A DNA stretch of 54,131 bases from a bacterium 210917-SL.2.15 (GCA_020555605.1 JAJCJC010000019.1:1-54131), one strand, 5' to 3'. Counted from the stretch's first letter, positions 23,601 through 33,710 are shown. Numbers and translations: made by a program. Notes: a model not told the origin generated them from the sequence alone.

Positions 23601-24080
23601 ATGGCAGCTACGAATGAATTCCGCATGAGCGCGGCGCGCTATGAGGAACTGAAAAAGGAACTGGAATACGATAAGACCACCCGCGCAGACGAGGTTTCCG
23701 AGCAGATCAAGGTTGCCCGCGGCTTCGGTGACCTGTCCGAAAACAGCGAGTACGATGAGGCGAAAAATGAGCAGGGAAAGCTGTATTCCCGTATCGCCGA
23801 GCTGGAGAACATCCTCGAGCATGCGGTGATCATCGATGAAAACGACCAGCCCAAGGATCAGATCACCATTGGCAGCAAAGTGGGCGTAACCAATGTCAAG
23901 ACTGGTGCCAAAGGAGCGTATCAGGTGGTCGGCTCGCAGGAAGCCGACCCCATGCACGGCGCAATCTCTGAAGAGTCTCCCTTCGGCAAGGCCCTGCTGG
24001 GCTCCAAAGTTGGCGATGAGGTGACGGTGGAGGCCCCGGTGGGTGCCATTGTGTACCGCATCGACGCCATCGAGCGCTGA
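23601..24080 (+). CDS. greA: Transcript cleavage factor GreA
   Basis: 159 residues, standard length, AAAGGAT upstream. The N-terminal coiled coil (residues 8-80) carries the tip ARGFGDLSENSEYDEAK with the acidic pair that GreA inserts into the RNA polymerase secondary channel, and the C-terminal FKBP-like domain ends PVGAIVYRIDAIER. It rescues backtracked polymerase. It precedes lysS by 39 bases, a common clostridial pairing. Confidence 0.97.
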   Translation: MAATNEFRMSAARYEELKKELEYDKTTRADEVSEQIKVARGFGDLSENSEYDEAKNEQGKLYSRIAELENILEHAVIIDENDQPKDQITIGSKVGVTNVKTGAKGAYQVVGSQEADPMHGAISEESPFGKALLGSKVGDEVTVEAPVGAIVYRIDAIER

Positions 24081-24119
24081 GCATAGGTCCGGTAAGGATA
24101 CAAAGGAGGAAGGAATCTC

Positions 24120-25655
24120 ATGGCAGAGGAGAAGAAGCAGGGCGCGGCAGAGCAGAACATCGGCGATATCCTGAAAGTTCGCCGGGACAAGCTCTCGGCG
24201 CTGCAGGCGGCGGGGCAGGACCCGTTCCAGCGGACCAGATTTGAGTTCAACTGCACCACCGCCCGAGTGCGCGCAGAATTTCACGCCCTGGAGAACACGC
24301 AGGTGCGCCTGGCCGGCCGCATGATGAGCAAGCGCGTGATGGGCAAGGTGACTTTCTGCGACCTACAGGATGCCGCCGGCCGGCTGCAGCTCTATGTCCG
24401 CCGGGACGAGTTGGGCGAAGAGGAATACGCAGGCTTTAAGAAATTTGACATCGGCGATATCATCGGCGTGGAAGGAACGGTGTTCCGTACGCAGCGGGGC
24501 GAGATGTCCGTGCGCTGCGAATCGGTGACGCTGCTGAGCAAGTCCCTGCAGCCTCTGCCGGAAAAGTTCCACGGCCTGCAGGATAAAGAACTGCGCTACC
24601 GCCAGCGCTATGTGGACCTAATCATGAATCCGGAAGTCAAGCAGAACTTTGTGCTGCGCTCCAAATTCGTCAAGCATGTGCGGGACTTTATGGACGAGCG
24701 GGGCTATATCGAAGTGGAGACGCCGGTGCTCAATACCATTTCCGGCGGTGCCACGGCCAAGCCCTTTATCACCCACCACAATACGCTGGATATCGATATG
24801 TATATGCGCATCGCCACAGAGCTGAATCTGAAGCGCTTGGTGGTGGGCGGCCTGGACCGGGTGTATGAGATTGGTCGTATTTTCCGCAACGAGGGCATGG
24901 ACCCCAAACACAACCCGGAGTTTACCACCATCGAGCTGTATCAGGCCTATGCTGATTTCAACGACATGATGGATCTGTTCGAAGATCTTTTGACTTCCGC
25001 GGCCCAGAAGTTGCTGGGCACTTATGAACTGGAATGGCTAGGCGAGAAGATCGACCTGACGCCCGGCTGGCCCCGCATGCCCATGCATGAGGCGGTTAAG
25101 CAGTACTGCGGCATCGACTTTATGGCCATTTCCACGGACGAGGAAGCGGTGGCTGCGGCAAAGGCCATTGGCGTGGAGCTGCCCGAGACGGCCGACAAGA
25201 CTTGGGGCAACGCTCTGTATGAGTGCTTTGACCAGAAGGTGGAGGCGCAGCTGATTCAGCCCACCTTCATCACGATGCATCCGGTGGATGTGTCGCCCCT
25301 GGCCAAGCGCTCGCCTAAGGACCCGCGCCTGACGGAGCGCTTTGAACTGTTCATCTGCCACAGCGAAATGGGCAATGCCTTTTCTGAGTTGAACGACCCC
25401 ATCGACCAGCGCGAGCGCTTCCAGAAGCAGGTGGAGCTGCGCGACAAGGGCGATGACGAGGCTGGCATGATGGATGAGGACTATATCAACGCTTTGATGT
25501 ACGGCCTGCCGCCCACGGGCGGCCTGGGCATTGGCATTGACCGCTGCGTGATGATGCTGACCAACAGCGATTCTATCCGTGATGTGATTTTGTTCCCGAC
25601 AATGAAGCCGCTGAATGCCGAGAGCAAGGACGCGGCGGAGGAAACGAAGCAATAA
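24120..25655 (+). CDS. lysS: Lysyl-tRNA synthetase, class II
   Basis: 511 residues, AAGGAGG upstream of ATG 24120. The OB-fold anticodon domain (about 50-165) includes [18 protein letters not shown]; the catalytic domain has motif 2 [18 protein letters not shown] and motif 3 [13 protein letters not shown]. It charges tRNA-Lys. Cotranscribed with greA and followed by a terminator. Confidence 0.98.
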   Translation: MAEEKKQGAAEQNIGDILKVRRDKLSALQAAGQDPFQRTRFEFNCTTARVRAEFHALENTQVRLAGRMMSKRVMGKVTFCDLQDAAGRLQLYVRRDELGEEEYAGFKKFDIGDIIGVEGTVFRTQRGEMSVRCESVTLLSKSLQPLPEKFHGLQDKELRYRQRYVDLIMNPEVKQNFVLRSKFVKHVRDFMDERGYIEVETPVLNTISGGATAKPFITHHNTLDIDMYMRIATELNLKRLVVGGLDRVYEIGRIFRNEGMDPKHNPEFTTIELYQAYADFNDMMDLFEDLLTSAAQKLLGTYELEWLGEKIDLTPGWPRMPMHEAVKQYCGIDFMAISTDEEAVAAAKAIGVELPETADKTWGNALYECFDQKVEAQLIQPTFITMHPVDVSPLAKRSPKDPRLTERFELFICHSEMGNAFSELNDPIDQRERFQKQVELRDKGDDEAGMMDEDYINALMYGLPPTGGLGIGIDRCVMMLTNSDSIRDVILFPTMKPLNAESKDAAEETKQ

Positions 25656-25706
25656 GCAAAAGCCTTTCCCGCGCGGCCAGACGCCGCGCGGGCAGCTTTG
25701 CTTTTT
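25655..25706 (+). terminator. greA-lysS terminator
   Basis: Perfect CCCGCGCGGC / GCCGCGCGGG stem with 5-base loop and outer AGCAAA / TTTGCT pairing, followed by five T. Confidence 0.88.
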
Positions 25707-25723
25707 GGAGAAGGAGAGAGCCA

Positions 25724-26482
25724 ATGGGCATCGAGACGATCACCAGCCGCAGCAACCCTTTGATGAGTCATATCCGGAAGCTAACGTCCTCCGGCGCATA
25801 CCGCCGCAAAACGGGGGCGTTTGTGTGCGACGGCCGCAAGCTGCTCAGCGAGGCGCAGCAGTGGCATATCCCCATGTCTGCCGTGGTGTTCTGTGACGGA
25901 GAGACACCGCCGGAAGCGCCGGGAGCGCGGCTGGTGCAGGTGAGCCGGGAGCTGATGGCGTATATCGCTCCTTCCGACACGCCTCAGGGCGTGCTGGCGG
26001 TGTGCACCATGGCGGAGATGCCGCTGCCGGAGGCCTTGATGGGCCGTCGGTACCTCCTGTTGGACGGCGTGCAGGATCCCGGTAACGTGGGCACCATCCT
26101 GCGTACAGCAGATGCCTTTGACTGCGACGGTATGTTCCTGGTGGGCGCCTGCGCGGACCTGTACAACCCCAAAACTGTGCGCGCCACCATGGGCGCGCTG
26201 TTCCGCCGCCCGGTGTGGCGGTGCGCGCCGGCGCAGGCGAAAGGGCTGCTTTCCACCGCTGGCATCCCGCTGTTGGGCGCTGCGCTGCGCAGCGATACGC
26301 GGGATGTCCGGCAGGTGGATTATACCCGCGCCGCGGTGGCCATCGGCAGCGAAGGGCGGGGGCTGAGCGAAGAAGTGCTTGCCCTGTGTGATCAGACGGT
26401 CCGGATCCCTATGAGCGAACGGTGCGAATCGCTTAACGCCGCCGTGGCGGCTTCGGTACTACTGTGGGAAATGTATCGTTGA
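25724..26482 (+). CDS. SpoU/TrmH-family RNA 2'-O-methyltransferase
   Basis: 252 residues, GAAGGAGAG upstream. An N-terminal substrate-binding region (SRSNPLMSHIRKL, GAFVCDGRKLLSEA) precedes the knotted SPOUT domain with motif 1 LDGVQDPGNVGTILRTADAF, motif 2 AIGSEGRGLSEE and motif 3 IPMSERCESLNAAVAASVLL. These enzymes methylate a ribose in rRNA or tRNA from S-adenosylmethionine; the RNA target is not readable here. It heads a cluster with dprA and topA, 12 bases before dprA. Confidence 0.93.
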   Translation: MGIETITSRSNPLMSHIRKLTSSGAYRRKTGAFVCDGRKLLSEAQQWHIPMSAVVFCDGETPPEAPGARLVQVSRELMAYIAPSDTPQGVLAVCTMAEMPLPEALMGRRYLLLDGVQDPGNVGTILRTADAFDCDGMFLVGACADLYNPKTVRATMGALFRRPVWRCAPAQAKGLLSTAGIPLLGAALRSDTRDVRQVDYTRAAVAIGSEGRGLSEEVLALCDQTVRIPMSERCESLNAAVAASVLLWEMYR

Positions 26483-26494
26483 GGAGGGAAGGAA

Positions 26495-27724
26495 ATGGCC
26501 GGAATCAAATACTGGCTGTGGCTGCGCACACTGCGCGGTTTGAGCAACCAAATCTGCATCAGGCTGCTGGAGCAGTTTGGTGATCCGGAAAAAATCTACT
26601 TTGCCGCGCCGGAGGATTATCTCCAGACAGAGGGCATCACCAAGGCTCAGCTTTCCGCTTTGGCGGACAAAAAACTCGACCGGGCTGAGGCGGTTCTGGA
26701 GGATTGTGAGCGGTTGGGCGTGCAGATCCTCTCTTGCACCGATGCGGTGTATCCCAGCCGCTTGCGAGCCATCCCGGATGCGCCCTGTGTCCTGTATTAC
26801 AAGGGCATCTGGCCCGATTTTGACAGTGAAGCCGCCGTGGGGCTGATCGGCACTCGGAAGGCCACGCCCTACGGTATCCGCATCGGAGAGCGGCTGGGAT
26901 ATGAGCTGTCCAAAGGCGGGGCGTATGTGGTGTCCGGTCTGGCTGCCGGCGGCGACGCGGCGGGACACCGGGGCGCTCTGCTGGCCGGTGCCCGGACGGC
27001 CGCGGTGCTGGGAGGAGGCATCGACGTGATCTACCCGGCGGAGAACCGCGCGTTGTTTGAGGACATTGCCGCGCATGGCGTGCTCATTTCGGAATATCCG
27101 CCGGGCACAGAGCCGCGCGGCCCTCATTTTTTGGAACGCAACCGCATTATCAGCGGTCTGAGCGTGGGTGTGATCGTGGTGGAAGCCGCGCTGCGCAGCG
27201 GTACTATGAACACCGTGCGCCACGCCGCTGAGCAGGGGCGGGACGTCTACGCTGTACCCGGTGCGGTGGACGCGCCCTTCAGCCAGGGCTGCAACCGCCT
27301 GTTGCAGGAGGGCGCCGGGGTTGTGACTCGGGCCTGGGATGTGCTGCGCGAATGGCAGAGCCGTTTCCCGGACAAAATCGAGATGGGTGTATTCGATGCG
27401 CCGCCTTCGGTTGGGCGCACGCCGCCGCATCGGGAAGAGAAAGCGGACGTTCCGGCGGAGCCGAAACACCGGGAAACGGCAGTTGACAATGCAGAAGAAT
27501 TGGCCTATATTGACTTGAAAAGCGCCAGGGAACATTTTACAGACGATCAGATCGAGATTTTGCAGACGCTCTCCCAAAAGCCCATGAGTGTGGACGATAT
27601 CGCCGAGCTTTCACAGATCCCTGTACGCCGTGTGCTTTCGGCGCTGACGGTTTTGGAGATTGAGGAGCTCGTGCGCCAGGAGAGCGGCAGCCGCTATACG
27701 CTGCGCGCTGTGCTTACGGAATAA
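26495..27724 (+). CDS. dprA: DNA-processing protein DprA
   Basis: 409 residues, GAGGGAAGG upstream. An N-terminal HhH/SAM-like region (LRTLRGLSNQICIRLLEQFG) precedes the Rossmann-like core: IGTRKATPYG, VVSGLAAGGDAAGHRGAL, GGGIDVIYPAENR, ISEYPPGTEP, FLERNRIISGLS, VPGAVDAPFSQGCNRLLQ. A C-terminal winged helix (about 345-409) is present. DprA loads RecA on incoming single-stranded DNA in transformation. Adjacent to topA as in many Firmicutes. Confidence 0.97.
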   Translation: MAGIKYWLWLRTLRGLSNQICIRLLEQFGDPEKIYFAAPEDYLQTEGITKAQLSALADKKLDRAEAVLEDCERLGVQILSCTDAVYPSRLRAIPDAPCVLYYKGIWPDFDSEAAVGLIGTRKATPYGIRIGERLGYELSKGGAYVVSGLAAGGDAAGHRGALLAGARTAAVLGGGIDVIYPAENRALFEDIAAHGVLISEYPPGTEPRGPHFLERNRIISGLSVGVIVVEAALRSGTMNTVRHAAEQGRDVYAVPGAVDAPFSQGCNRLLQEGAGVVTRAWDVLREWQSRFPDKIEMGVFDAPPSVGRTPPHREEKADVPAEPKHRETAVDNAEELAYIDLKSAREHFTDDQIEILQTLSQKPMSVDDIAELSQIPVRRVLSALTVLEIEELVRQESGSRYTLRAVLTE

Positions 27725-27747
27725 ACGAGAAACTTGTGGAGGTACCT

Positions 27748-30168
27748 ATGGCAAAGAAAAGCCTGGTTATCGTGGAGTCGCCGGCAAAGGCGAAGACCAT
27801 TGGAAAATATCTGGGCAGCGGCTACGAGGTGAAGGCCTGCATGGGCCATTTGCGCGACCTGCCCAAAAGTAAAATCGGCGTGGATATCGAACACGATTTT
27901 GAGCCGGACTATAAACCCATCAAGGGAAAAGAAGACATTATCAACGACCTGAAGAAATCTGCCAAAAGCAGCGAATATGTTTATCTCGCCACCGACCCCG
28001 ACCGCGAAGGCGAAGCCATTTCCTGGCATCTGAAAGAGCTTTTGAACCTGAGCGATGACAAGGCCCGCCGTGTGACCTTTAACGAGATCACCAAAAAGGT
28101 GGTGACCGAGAGCATTCAGGAGCCGCGGGATATCGACCAGAAATTGGTGGATGCCCAGCAGGCCCGCCGGATCCTCGACCGCATCGTGGGCTATCAGCTG
28201 TCGCCGCTGTTGTGGAAAAAGATCCGCCGGGGGCTTTCCGCGGGCCGCGTGCAGTCCGTGGCCATGCGCATGGTGGCCGAGCGGGAGGACGAGATCCGCG
28301 CCTTTGAGGCGGAGGAATACTGGACGCTGGATGTGCACCTGACGAACGAAGACAAAACCGGCGGCTTTGCGGCCCGTTTTTACGGCCAGGATGGAAAGAA
28401 AAAGGAGCTGAAAAACGAAGAAGAGGTTAACGCCGTGCTTGCGGCGGTGGAAGGGAAGCCTTTCACGGTGGAAAAGGTCAAGCGCGTGGATAAACAGCGT
28501 TCTCCTTCGCCTCCTTTTACCACCTCCACGCTGCAGCAGGAGGCGTCCCGCAAGCTGAGCATGACACCCCGGCGCACCATGGCCATCGCCCAGCAGCTCT
28601 ATGAGGGCATCGATATCAGCGGCGAGGGCACTGTGGGCCTGATCACCTATATGAGAACGGACTCTCTGCGCCTGTCAGACGAGGCCCTGGCCGCAGCCAA
28701 GGACTTTATTCAGACACGCTACGGTGCAGAGTATTATCCGCCCCAGACCCGTCACTATAAAACTAAGGTCGGCGCCCAGGATGCCCATGAAGCCATCCGT
28801 CCCAGCGATGTGACGCTGACGCCCGAGCGCATCAAAGGTGACCTGACGCCCGAGCAGTTCCGCCTGTACCGCCTGATCTGGAGTCGGTTCCTGGCCTGCC
28901 AGATGGCCAATGCCGTCTATGACAGCGTCAGTGTAGAAGCGGCCGCAGCGGGCAACAGTTTCCGCGCCAACTACAGCGCCCTGAAATTCTCCGGTTACAC
29001 GGCGGTGTATGAAGAGGGGAAAGACGAGGAGACGGAGGAGAAGAAAAAGAACTCGCCCCTGCCTGCCCTGCAGGAGGGACAGAGCCTTTTGAAGGACGGC
29101 GCGGAAAAGGAGCAGCACTTTACCCAGCCCCCCAGCCGCTATACCGACGCCACGCTGATCCGTGCCATGGAGGAGCAGGGCATCGGTCGCCCCTCCACTT
29201 ACGCCCCCACGGTTTCCACCATTCTTGACCGCGAATACGTCATCAAGGACGGCAAATATTTGCGCATCACGCCTCTGGGCGAAGTGGTGACGGGGCTGAT
29301 GAAGGAGAAATTCCCGGCCATTGTGGATACAGGATTTACAGCCAACATGGAAAAGAATCTCGACCGGGTCGAGGAGGGCGAGGAAAACTGGAAGGGCCTG
29401 CTTCATGCGTTTTACACGCCCTTTGCGGACTCGCTCTCACAGGCGGAAAAGGATTTGGAGGGCAAGCGCATCAAAGTGCCCGACGAGGTATCCGAGGAGA
29501 TCTGCCCCCAGTGTGGACGTAATCTGGTGATCAAATCTGGCCGGTTTGGCCGCTTCCTGGCCTGTCCGGGTTACCCTGAATGCACATTTACCATGCCGCT
29601 GGTCATTGAAATGCCGGGCCGGTGCCCCAAGTGCGGCGGCCGGCTGATGAAGCGTACCGGTACCAGCAAGAAGACCAACAAGCAGTATACCTACTATTGC
29701 TGCGAGCACGTGGGCCGGCCCAAGGAGGGCGCGCCGGAATGCGACTTCATGACTTGGGATGTGCCGGTGAAGGACGACTGCCCCATGTGCGGCCATACCA
29801 TGTTCAAAAAGCCCGGCAAGGGCTTCAAGCGACCCTATTGTATCAATGAGCAGTGCCCGAACTTTGTGCCGGAGGATCAGCGCGGTTATCCGAAAAAGAA
29901 GGGCGCCGCTGCTGCGGAGGAGGGCGCGCCGGAAGAGAACGCGTCCGCGCCGGAGGCGGAGAAGAAGCCGGCGGCGAAAAAGAGCACGGCAAAAAAGACG
30001 GCTGCAAAGCCAGCGGCCAAAAGGGCTGCGGCGGAGAAGCCCGCTGCGAAAAAAGCTGCGCCGAAGAGCGCGGCCAAAAAGGCTACGGTAAAAACAGCAG
30101 CGAAAAAAACGACCAAAACAGCGGCTAAAGGCAACGCCGAGGACGCCGCTGAGAAAGCGACGGAATGA
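27748..30168 (+). CDS. topA: DNA topoisomerase I with lysine/alanine-rich tail
   Basis: 806 residues from ATG 27748 (GTGGAGG upstream; a GTG at 27736 is the Shine-Dalgarno itself). The Toprim domain starts KSLVIVESPAKAKTIGKYLG with catalytic acidic residues in TDPDREGEA; the nicking Tyr is in LITYMRTDSLRLS near residue 301. Three zinc fingers follow (CPQCGRNL about 584, CPKCGGRL about 626, CPMCGHTM about 678). The last 80 residues are a low-complexity run of AAKK/PAAKK units, like histone H1 or mycobacterial TopA tails, which help DNA binding and strand passage. Relaxes negative supercoils. Overlaps trmFO. Confidence 0.97.
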   Translation: MAKKSLVIVESPAKAKTIGKYLGSGYEVKACMGHLRDLPKSKIGVDIEHDFEPDYKPIKGKEDIINDLKKSAKSSEYVYLATDPDREGEAISWHLKELLNLSDDKARRVTFNEITKKVVTESIQEPRDIDQKLVDAQQARRILDRIVGYQLSPLLWKKIRRGLSAGRVQSVAMRMVAEREDEIRAFEAEEYWTLDVHLTNEDKTGGFAARFYGQDGKKKELKNEEEVNAVLAAVEGKPFTVEKVKRVDKQRSPSPPFTTSTLQQEASRKLSMTPRRTMAIAQQLYEGIDISGEGTVGLITYMRTDSLRLSDEALAAAKDFIQTRYGAEYYPPQTRHYKTKVGAQDAHEAIRPSDVTLTPERIKGDLTPEQFRLYRLIWSRFLACQMANAVYDSVSVEAAAAGNSFRANYSALKFSGYTAVYEEGKDEETEEKKKNSPLPALQEGQSLLKDGAEKEQHFTQPPSRYTDATLIRAMEEQGIGRPSTYAPTVSTILDREYVIKDGKYLRITPLGEVVTGLMKEKFPAIVDTGFTANMEKNLDRVEEGEENWKGLLHAFYTPFADSLSQAEKDLEGKRIKVPDEVSEEICPQCGRNLVIKSGRFGRFLACPGYPECTFTMPLVIEMPGRCPKCGGRLMKRTGTSKKTNKQYTYYCCEHVGRPKEGAPECDFMTWDVPVKDDCPMCGHTMFKKPGKGFKRPYCINEQCPNFVPEDQRGYPKKKGAAAAEEGAPEENASAPEAEKKPAAKKSTAKKTAAKPAAKRAAAEKPAAKKAAPKSAAKKATVKTAAKKTTKTAAKGNAEDAAEKATE

Positions 30169-31511
30169 TGGAAAAGACACAGCATCAAGTTCTGGTGATC
30201 GGAGCGGGGCTGGCGGGCTGCGAAGCCGCCTGGCAGCTGGCCCGCCGGGGCATTGCCGTGGAACTGCATGAGATGAAGCCCGCCCGCTGCTCTCCCGCCC
30301 ATACCAGCGCGGACTTTGCCGAACTGGTGTGCTCCAACTCCCTGCGTTCGGATCAGCTGGAAAACGCCGTGGGTCTTTTGAAAGAGGAACTGCGGCGGCT
30401 GGGTTCGCTGATCCTTGCCTGTGCGGATAAAACGCGGGTGCCCGCCGGCGGCGCGCTGGCGGTGGATCGGGAGGGATTCTCCCGCGCAGTGACTGCGCGC
30501 ATCCGAAGCCATCCCAATATTACGGTGGTGGAACGGGAGGACGTTTCGATCCAGGAAGAGGGGGAAGTCATCGTGGCTACGGGACCGCTGACTTCCGAGC
30601 CGATGGCGGAGTATCTCCGGGAGCTGTTCGGGGCGCAGGCCACGCTGCATTTTTACGATGCGGCAGCGCCGCTGGTGAGCTTTGAAAGCGTGGATATGTC
30701 CAGCGCCTTTTTTGCCTCCCGCTACGATAAGGGTACGCCGGATTACATCAACTGCCCTTTGAGCGAGGAGGAGTATCTGGCTTTTGTACAGGCCCTCGTT
30801 TCCGCTGAAGAGGCGGAGGTCCACGGCTTTGAGGACAAGAATGTGTTTGAAGGCTGTATGCCTGTGGAGGTCATGGCTCGCCGTGGCGTGCAGACGCTGG
30901 CCTACGGCCCGCTGAAGCCCCGGGGCCTGATCGACCCGAACACCGGAAAGGAACCGTACGCGGTGGTGCAGCTGCGCAAAGACAATGCCGAGGGAACGAT
31001 CTATAATCTGGTGGGCTTTCAGACCCATCTGAAATTCCCCGAGCAGCGCCGCGTGTTTTCGATGATTCCAGCACTGCGTCAGGCGCAGTTCCTGCGCTAC
31101 GGGAAAATGCACCGCAACACCTATCTGGACAGCCCGCGCCTTTTGAACCGGTTTTACCAGTTCAAGACGGAGGCACGCATTTCTTTTGCCGGGCAGATGA
31201 CCGGCGTGGAGGGATATGTGGAGTCGGCGGCGTCCGGATATGTGGCCGGCATGGAAACGGCGCGACGGCTTTTGGGCCTTGCGCCACTGGATCTGCCGGC
31301 CGAAACGGCTGTGGGTGCGCTGGCGCGGTATATCAGCAACCCGTCCGTGACGGAGTTTCAGCCTATGAACGTGAATTTTGGCATTATGCCGCCGCTGGAT
31401 CATCGTGTGCGGGGCGGAAAGAGAAAGAAAAACGCCGAGCTGGCCCAGCGATCCCTCGACGTGCTGGAGCCGCTGCGCACAGCGGCGGAGGAAGGAGTTG
31501 TGTGCGGATGA
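30165..31511 (+). CDS. trmFO: Methylenetetrahydrofolate-tRNA (uracil-5-)-methyltransferase
   Basis: 448 residues; ATG 30165 overlaps the topA stop, with a second ATG at 30168. It starts VLVIGAGLAGCEAAWQLARR (FAD site), then ELVCSNSLRSDQLENAVGLL, and later CPLSEEEY, NVFEGCMPVE and AYGPLKPRGL, all characteristic of TrmFO. It makes m5U54 in the T-loop of tRNA using folate and FAD. Overlaps plsX by 4 bases if plsX starts at 31508. Confidence 0.97.
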   Translation: MMEKTQHQVLVIGAGLAGCEAAWQLARRGIAVELHEMKPARCSPAHTSADFAELVCSNSLRSDQLENAVGLLKEELRRLGSLILACADKTRVPAGGALAVDREGFSRAVTARIRSHPNITVVEREDVSIQEEGEVIVATGPLTSEPMAEYLRELFGAQATLHFYDAAAPLVSFESVDMSSAFFASRYDKGTPDYINCPLSEEEYLAFVQALVSAEEAEVHGFEDKNVFEGCMPVEVMARRGVQTLAYGPLKPRGLIDPNTGKEPYAVVQLRKDNAEGTIYNLVGFQTHLKFPEQRRVFSMIPALRQAQFLRYGKMHRNTYLDSPRLLNRFYQFKTEARISFAGQMTGVEGYVESAASGYVAGMETARRLLGLAPLDLPAETAVGALARYISNPSVTEFQPMNVNFGIMPPLDHRVRGGKRKKNAELAQRSLDVLEPLRTAAEEGVVCG

Positions 31512-32566
31512 AGATCATTCTCGACGCCATGGGCGGTGACAACGCCCCGCTGGAAATCGTCAAAGGCGCCCTGCAGGCCCACCGGGATTTCGGGGTGGAC
31601 ATTGTGCTGACAGGCCGGGAAGAAGACATCCGGCAGGCTGCGGCGCAATGCGGCGAGACGTTGCCGGAAGGCCTCACCATCCGCCACTGTACGGAAACCA
31701 TTGAAATGTGCGACGACCCGGCCTTAGCCTGTCGAAGGAAAAAGGATGCATCCATGACGGTGGGGCTGCAGATGCTCCGTGCCGGTGAGGGCGATGCTTT
31801 TATCTCCGCCGGCAGCACCGGCGCGCTGCTTTCCGGGGCAACGCTGCTGGTCAAGCGCGTGCGTGGCATCCGCCGGGCGGCCATGGCGCCGCTGATCCCC
31901 ACTGCCGGCGGCGACGCGGTGCTGGTGGACTGCGGCGCCAATATCGACTGCACGCCGGAATATCTTCTGCAGTTCGCCTACATAGGAAACTTTTACGCTC
32001 GCCACGCCCTGAAGCTGGAGCGGCCCCGGGTGGCGCTGTTGAACATCGGCGCCGAGGAGAGTAAAGGTATGGCGCTACAAAAAGAGGCCTATGCCTTGCT
32101 GCAGGAGGCGGGGGAAGCCGGGCACCTCAACTTCATCGGTAATATCGAAGCTAAGGACGCCCTCAAGGGCGGCGCCGATGTGATCGTGGCCGACGGCTTT
32201 TCGGGCAATGTGATGCTCAAAACCATTGAGGGCGTCGGTTCGTTTTTGAAAGTGAAGCTCAAGGATATCTTTTTCAAAAATGCACTCACCAAATTTGCGG
32301 CGCTGCTGGTAAAAGATGGAGTGACCGATATCAGGGACACGCTGGACCCCAACGAGCGGGGGGCGACGCCCTTTTTGGGTATTGCCAAGCCGGTTTTGAA
32401 GGCCCACGGTTCGTCCAATGCCCGAGCGATCCGCAATGCGGTGCGGGCGGCGATCGCCTGCGCCGAAAGCAGCCTCGAGCAGGAGATCGCCGAACACATC
32501 ACTTTGATGCAGACCGGCGAACGCACTGCAGGGGAAAAGGAAGCGGCGCCGAAAGAAAATGGATAA
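31508..32566 (+). CDS. plsX: Phosphate acyltransferase PlsX
   Basis: 352 residues from ATG 31508 (AAGGAG 10 bases upstream, ATGA overlap with trmFO); GTG 31502 is an alternative. It begins MKIILDAMGGDNAPLEIVKGA and includes SAGSTGALL, VDCGANIDCTPEYL, NIGAEESKG and DGFSGNVMLKTIEG. PlsX makes acyl-phosphate from acyl-ACP for phospholipid synthesis, matching acpP just downstream. Confidence 0.97.
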   Translation: MKIILDAMGGDNAPLEIVKGALQAHRDFGVDIVLTGREEDIRQAAAQCGETLPEGLTIRHCTETIEMCDDPALACRRKKDASMTVGLQMLRAGEGDAFISAGSTGALLSGATLLVKRVRGIRRAAMAPLIPTAGGDAVLVDCGANIDCTPEYLLQFAYIGNFYARHALKLERPRVALLNIGAEESKGMALQKEAYALLQEAGEAGHLNFIGNIEAKDALKGGADVIVADGFSGNVMLKTIEGVGSFLKVKLKDIFFKNALTKFAALLVKDGVTDIRDTLDPNERGATPFLGIAKPVLKAHGSSNARAIRNAVRAAIACAESSLEQEIAEHITLMQTGERTAGEKEAAPKENG

Positions 32567-32582
32567 TCCATGTAAATCTCTA

Positions 32583-32611
32583 TTGACAGTCAGGACAGAA
32601 TGCTCTATTAT
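32583..32611 (+). promoter_or_regulatory. acpP promoter
   Basis: TTGACA (32583-32588), 17-base spacer, TATTAT (32606-32611). The leader to acpP is about 80 bases. Confidence 0.8.
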
Positions 32612-32695
32612 CTCCTATTAGGATGCCAGAAGTTGGCGGTGGAGACGCATTTTGCCGCCGGCGGAGGAGCAGAATCATAAAGGGAGGCTTTTTCT

Positions 32696-32944
32696 GTGAC
32701 GACAGATGAGATTTTCGATAAGGTGCAGGATATTATCGCCGAGCAGTTTTCCGTGGAGCCGGAAACGGTGACGCCGGGCAGCGCGCTGGAAGACGATCTG
32801 GGTGCCGATTCGGTGGATCTGGTGGATCTGGCTGTGACGCTGGAGCAGGAGTTTAACCTGCCGGAGACGGAAGAGAGCGTGCTCGGCACGATCAAAACCG
32901 TGTCCGATGTGGTGGATTACATCGCAAAGCAGCTGGCGGACTAA
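32696..32944 (+). CDS. acpP: Acyl carrier protein
   Basis: 82 residues, GTG start with AAAGGGAGG upstream. The phosphopantetheine-accepting Ser39 is in DLGADSVDLVDLAV. The four-helix acidic character and length are standard. Carries acyl chains for fatty-acid and PlsX reactions. Has its own promoter and is followed 39 bases later by rnc. Confidence 0.95.
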   Translation: MTTDEIFDKVQDIIAEQFSVEPETVTPGSALEDDLGADSVDLVDLAVTLEQEFNLPETEESVLGTIKTVSDVVDYIAKQLAD

Positions 32945-32983
32945 ACGAGCGGAAAAACGCGCGCGGGAAGGGAGAGGTGAAAC

Positions 32984-33667
32984 ATGAAAGAATTGGAAAC
33001 GAAACTGGGTTACTGTTTTCGCAATCGTTCCCTGCTTTCCGAGGCGCTGAATCACAGTTCCTATGCCAATGAGCACCGCGCCCAGGGAGAGCAGAGCAAC
33101 GAGCGGCTGGAATTTCTGGGCGACAGCGTGTTGGGCTTTGTCACGGCGGACTATCTCTTCGCGCTGCATCAGGATCTGCCGGAAGGCGATTTGACCCGCC
33201 AGCGCGCAGCGCTGGTGTGCGAGCAGAGCCTGCACGAGGTGGCTAAGGAGCTGGACCTGGGCAAATATCTCAAACTGGGCAAGGGCGAGGATGCCGGCGG
33301 CGGCCGCACCCGTCCTTCCATCTTGGCGGACGCCACCGAGGCGGTGTTTGCCGCGGTGTATCTCGACGGCGGCATCGAAGCGGCTTCGGCTCTGATCCAC
33401 CGCGTTTTGCTGGACAAGGAAGGCACCCATGCCGACGAGTTGGTACAGGATTACAAAACCGCGCTGCAGGAGTTGGTGCAGCGTCAGACGGGACAAGTAC
33501 TCAGCTACCGCATGGTGGGCGAAAGCGGTCCGGATCATGCCAAAACGTTTACTGTGGAGGTCCTGCTCAACGGCACAGCGGTCGGCGCAGGCAATGGCCA
33601 CAGCAAAAAGGAGGCTGAGCAGGCGGCGGCCCATGCGGCCATCGCGCGTCTGCAGCGTGGCGAGTGA
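32984..33667 (+). CDS. rnc: Ribonuclease III
   Basis: 227 residues, GGGAGAGG upstream. RNase III signature NERLEFLGDSVLGFV near residue 42 with catalytic Glu/Asp, second acidic cluster in LADATEAVFAAVYLDGG, and a C-terminal double-stranded RNA-binding domain (about 155-224) ending GHSKKEAEQAAAHAAI. Processes rRNA precursors and double-stranded RNA. The acpP-rnc order is widespread in Firmicutes. Confidence 0.97.
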   Translation: MKELETKLGYCFRNRSLLSEALNHSSYANEHRAQGEQSNERLEFLGDSVLGFVTADYLFALHQDLPEGDLTRQRAALVCEQSLHEVAKELDLGKYLKLGKGEDAGGGRTRPSILADATEAVFAAVYLDGGIEAASALIHRVLLDKEGTHADELVQDYKTALQELVQRQTGQVLSYRMVGESGPDHAKTFTVEVLLNGTAVGAGNGHSKKEAEQAAAHAAIARLQRGE

Positions 33668-33683
33668 GGATGGATTCCAAAGA

Positions 33684-33710
33684 AGGAGGGGGAGCGCCCC
33701 TCCTTTTTAA
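33684..33710 (+). terminator. rnc terminator
   Basis: AGGAGGGG / CCCCTCCT stem with 5-base loop followed by TTTTT, 16 bases after the rnc stop. Confidence 0.9.
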
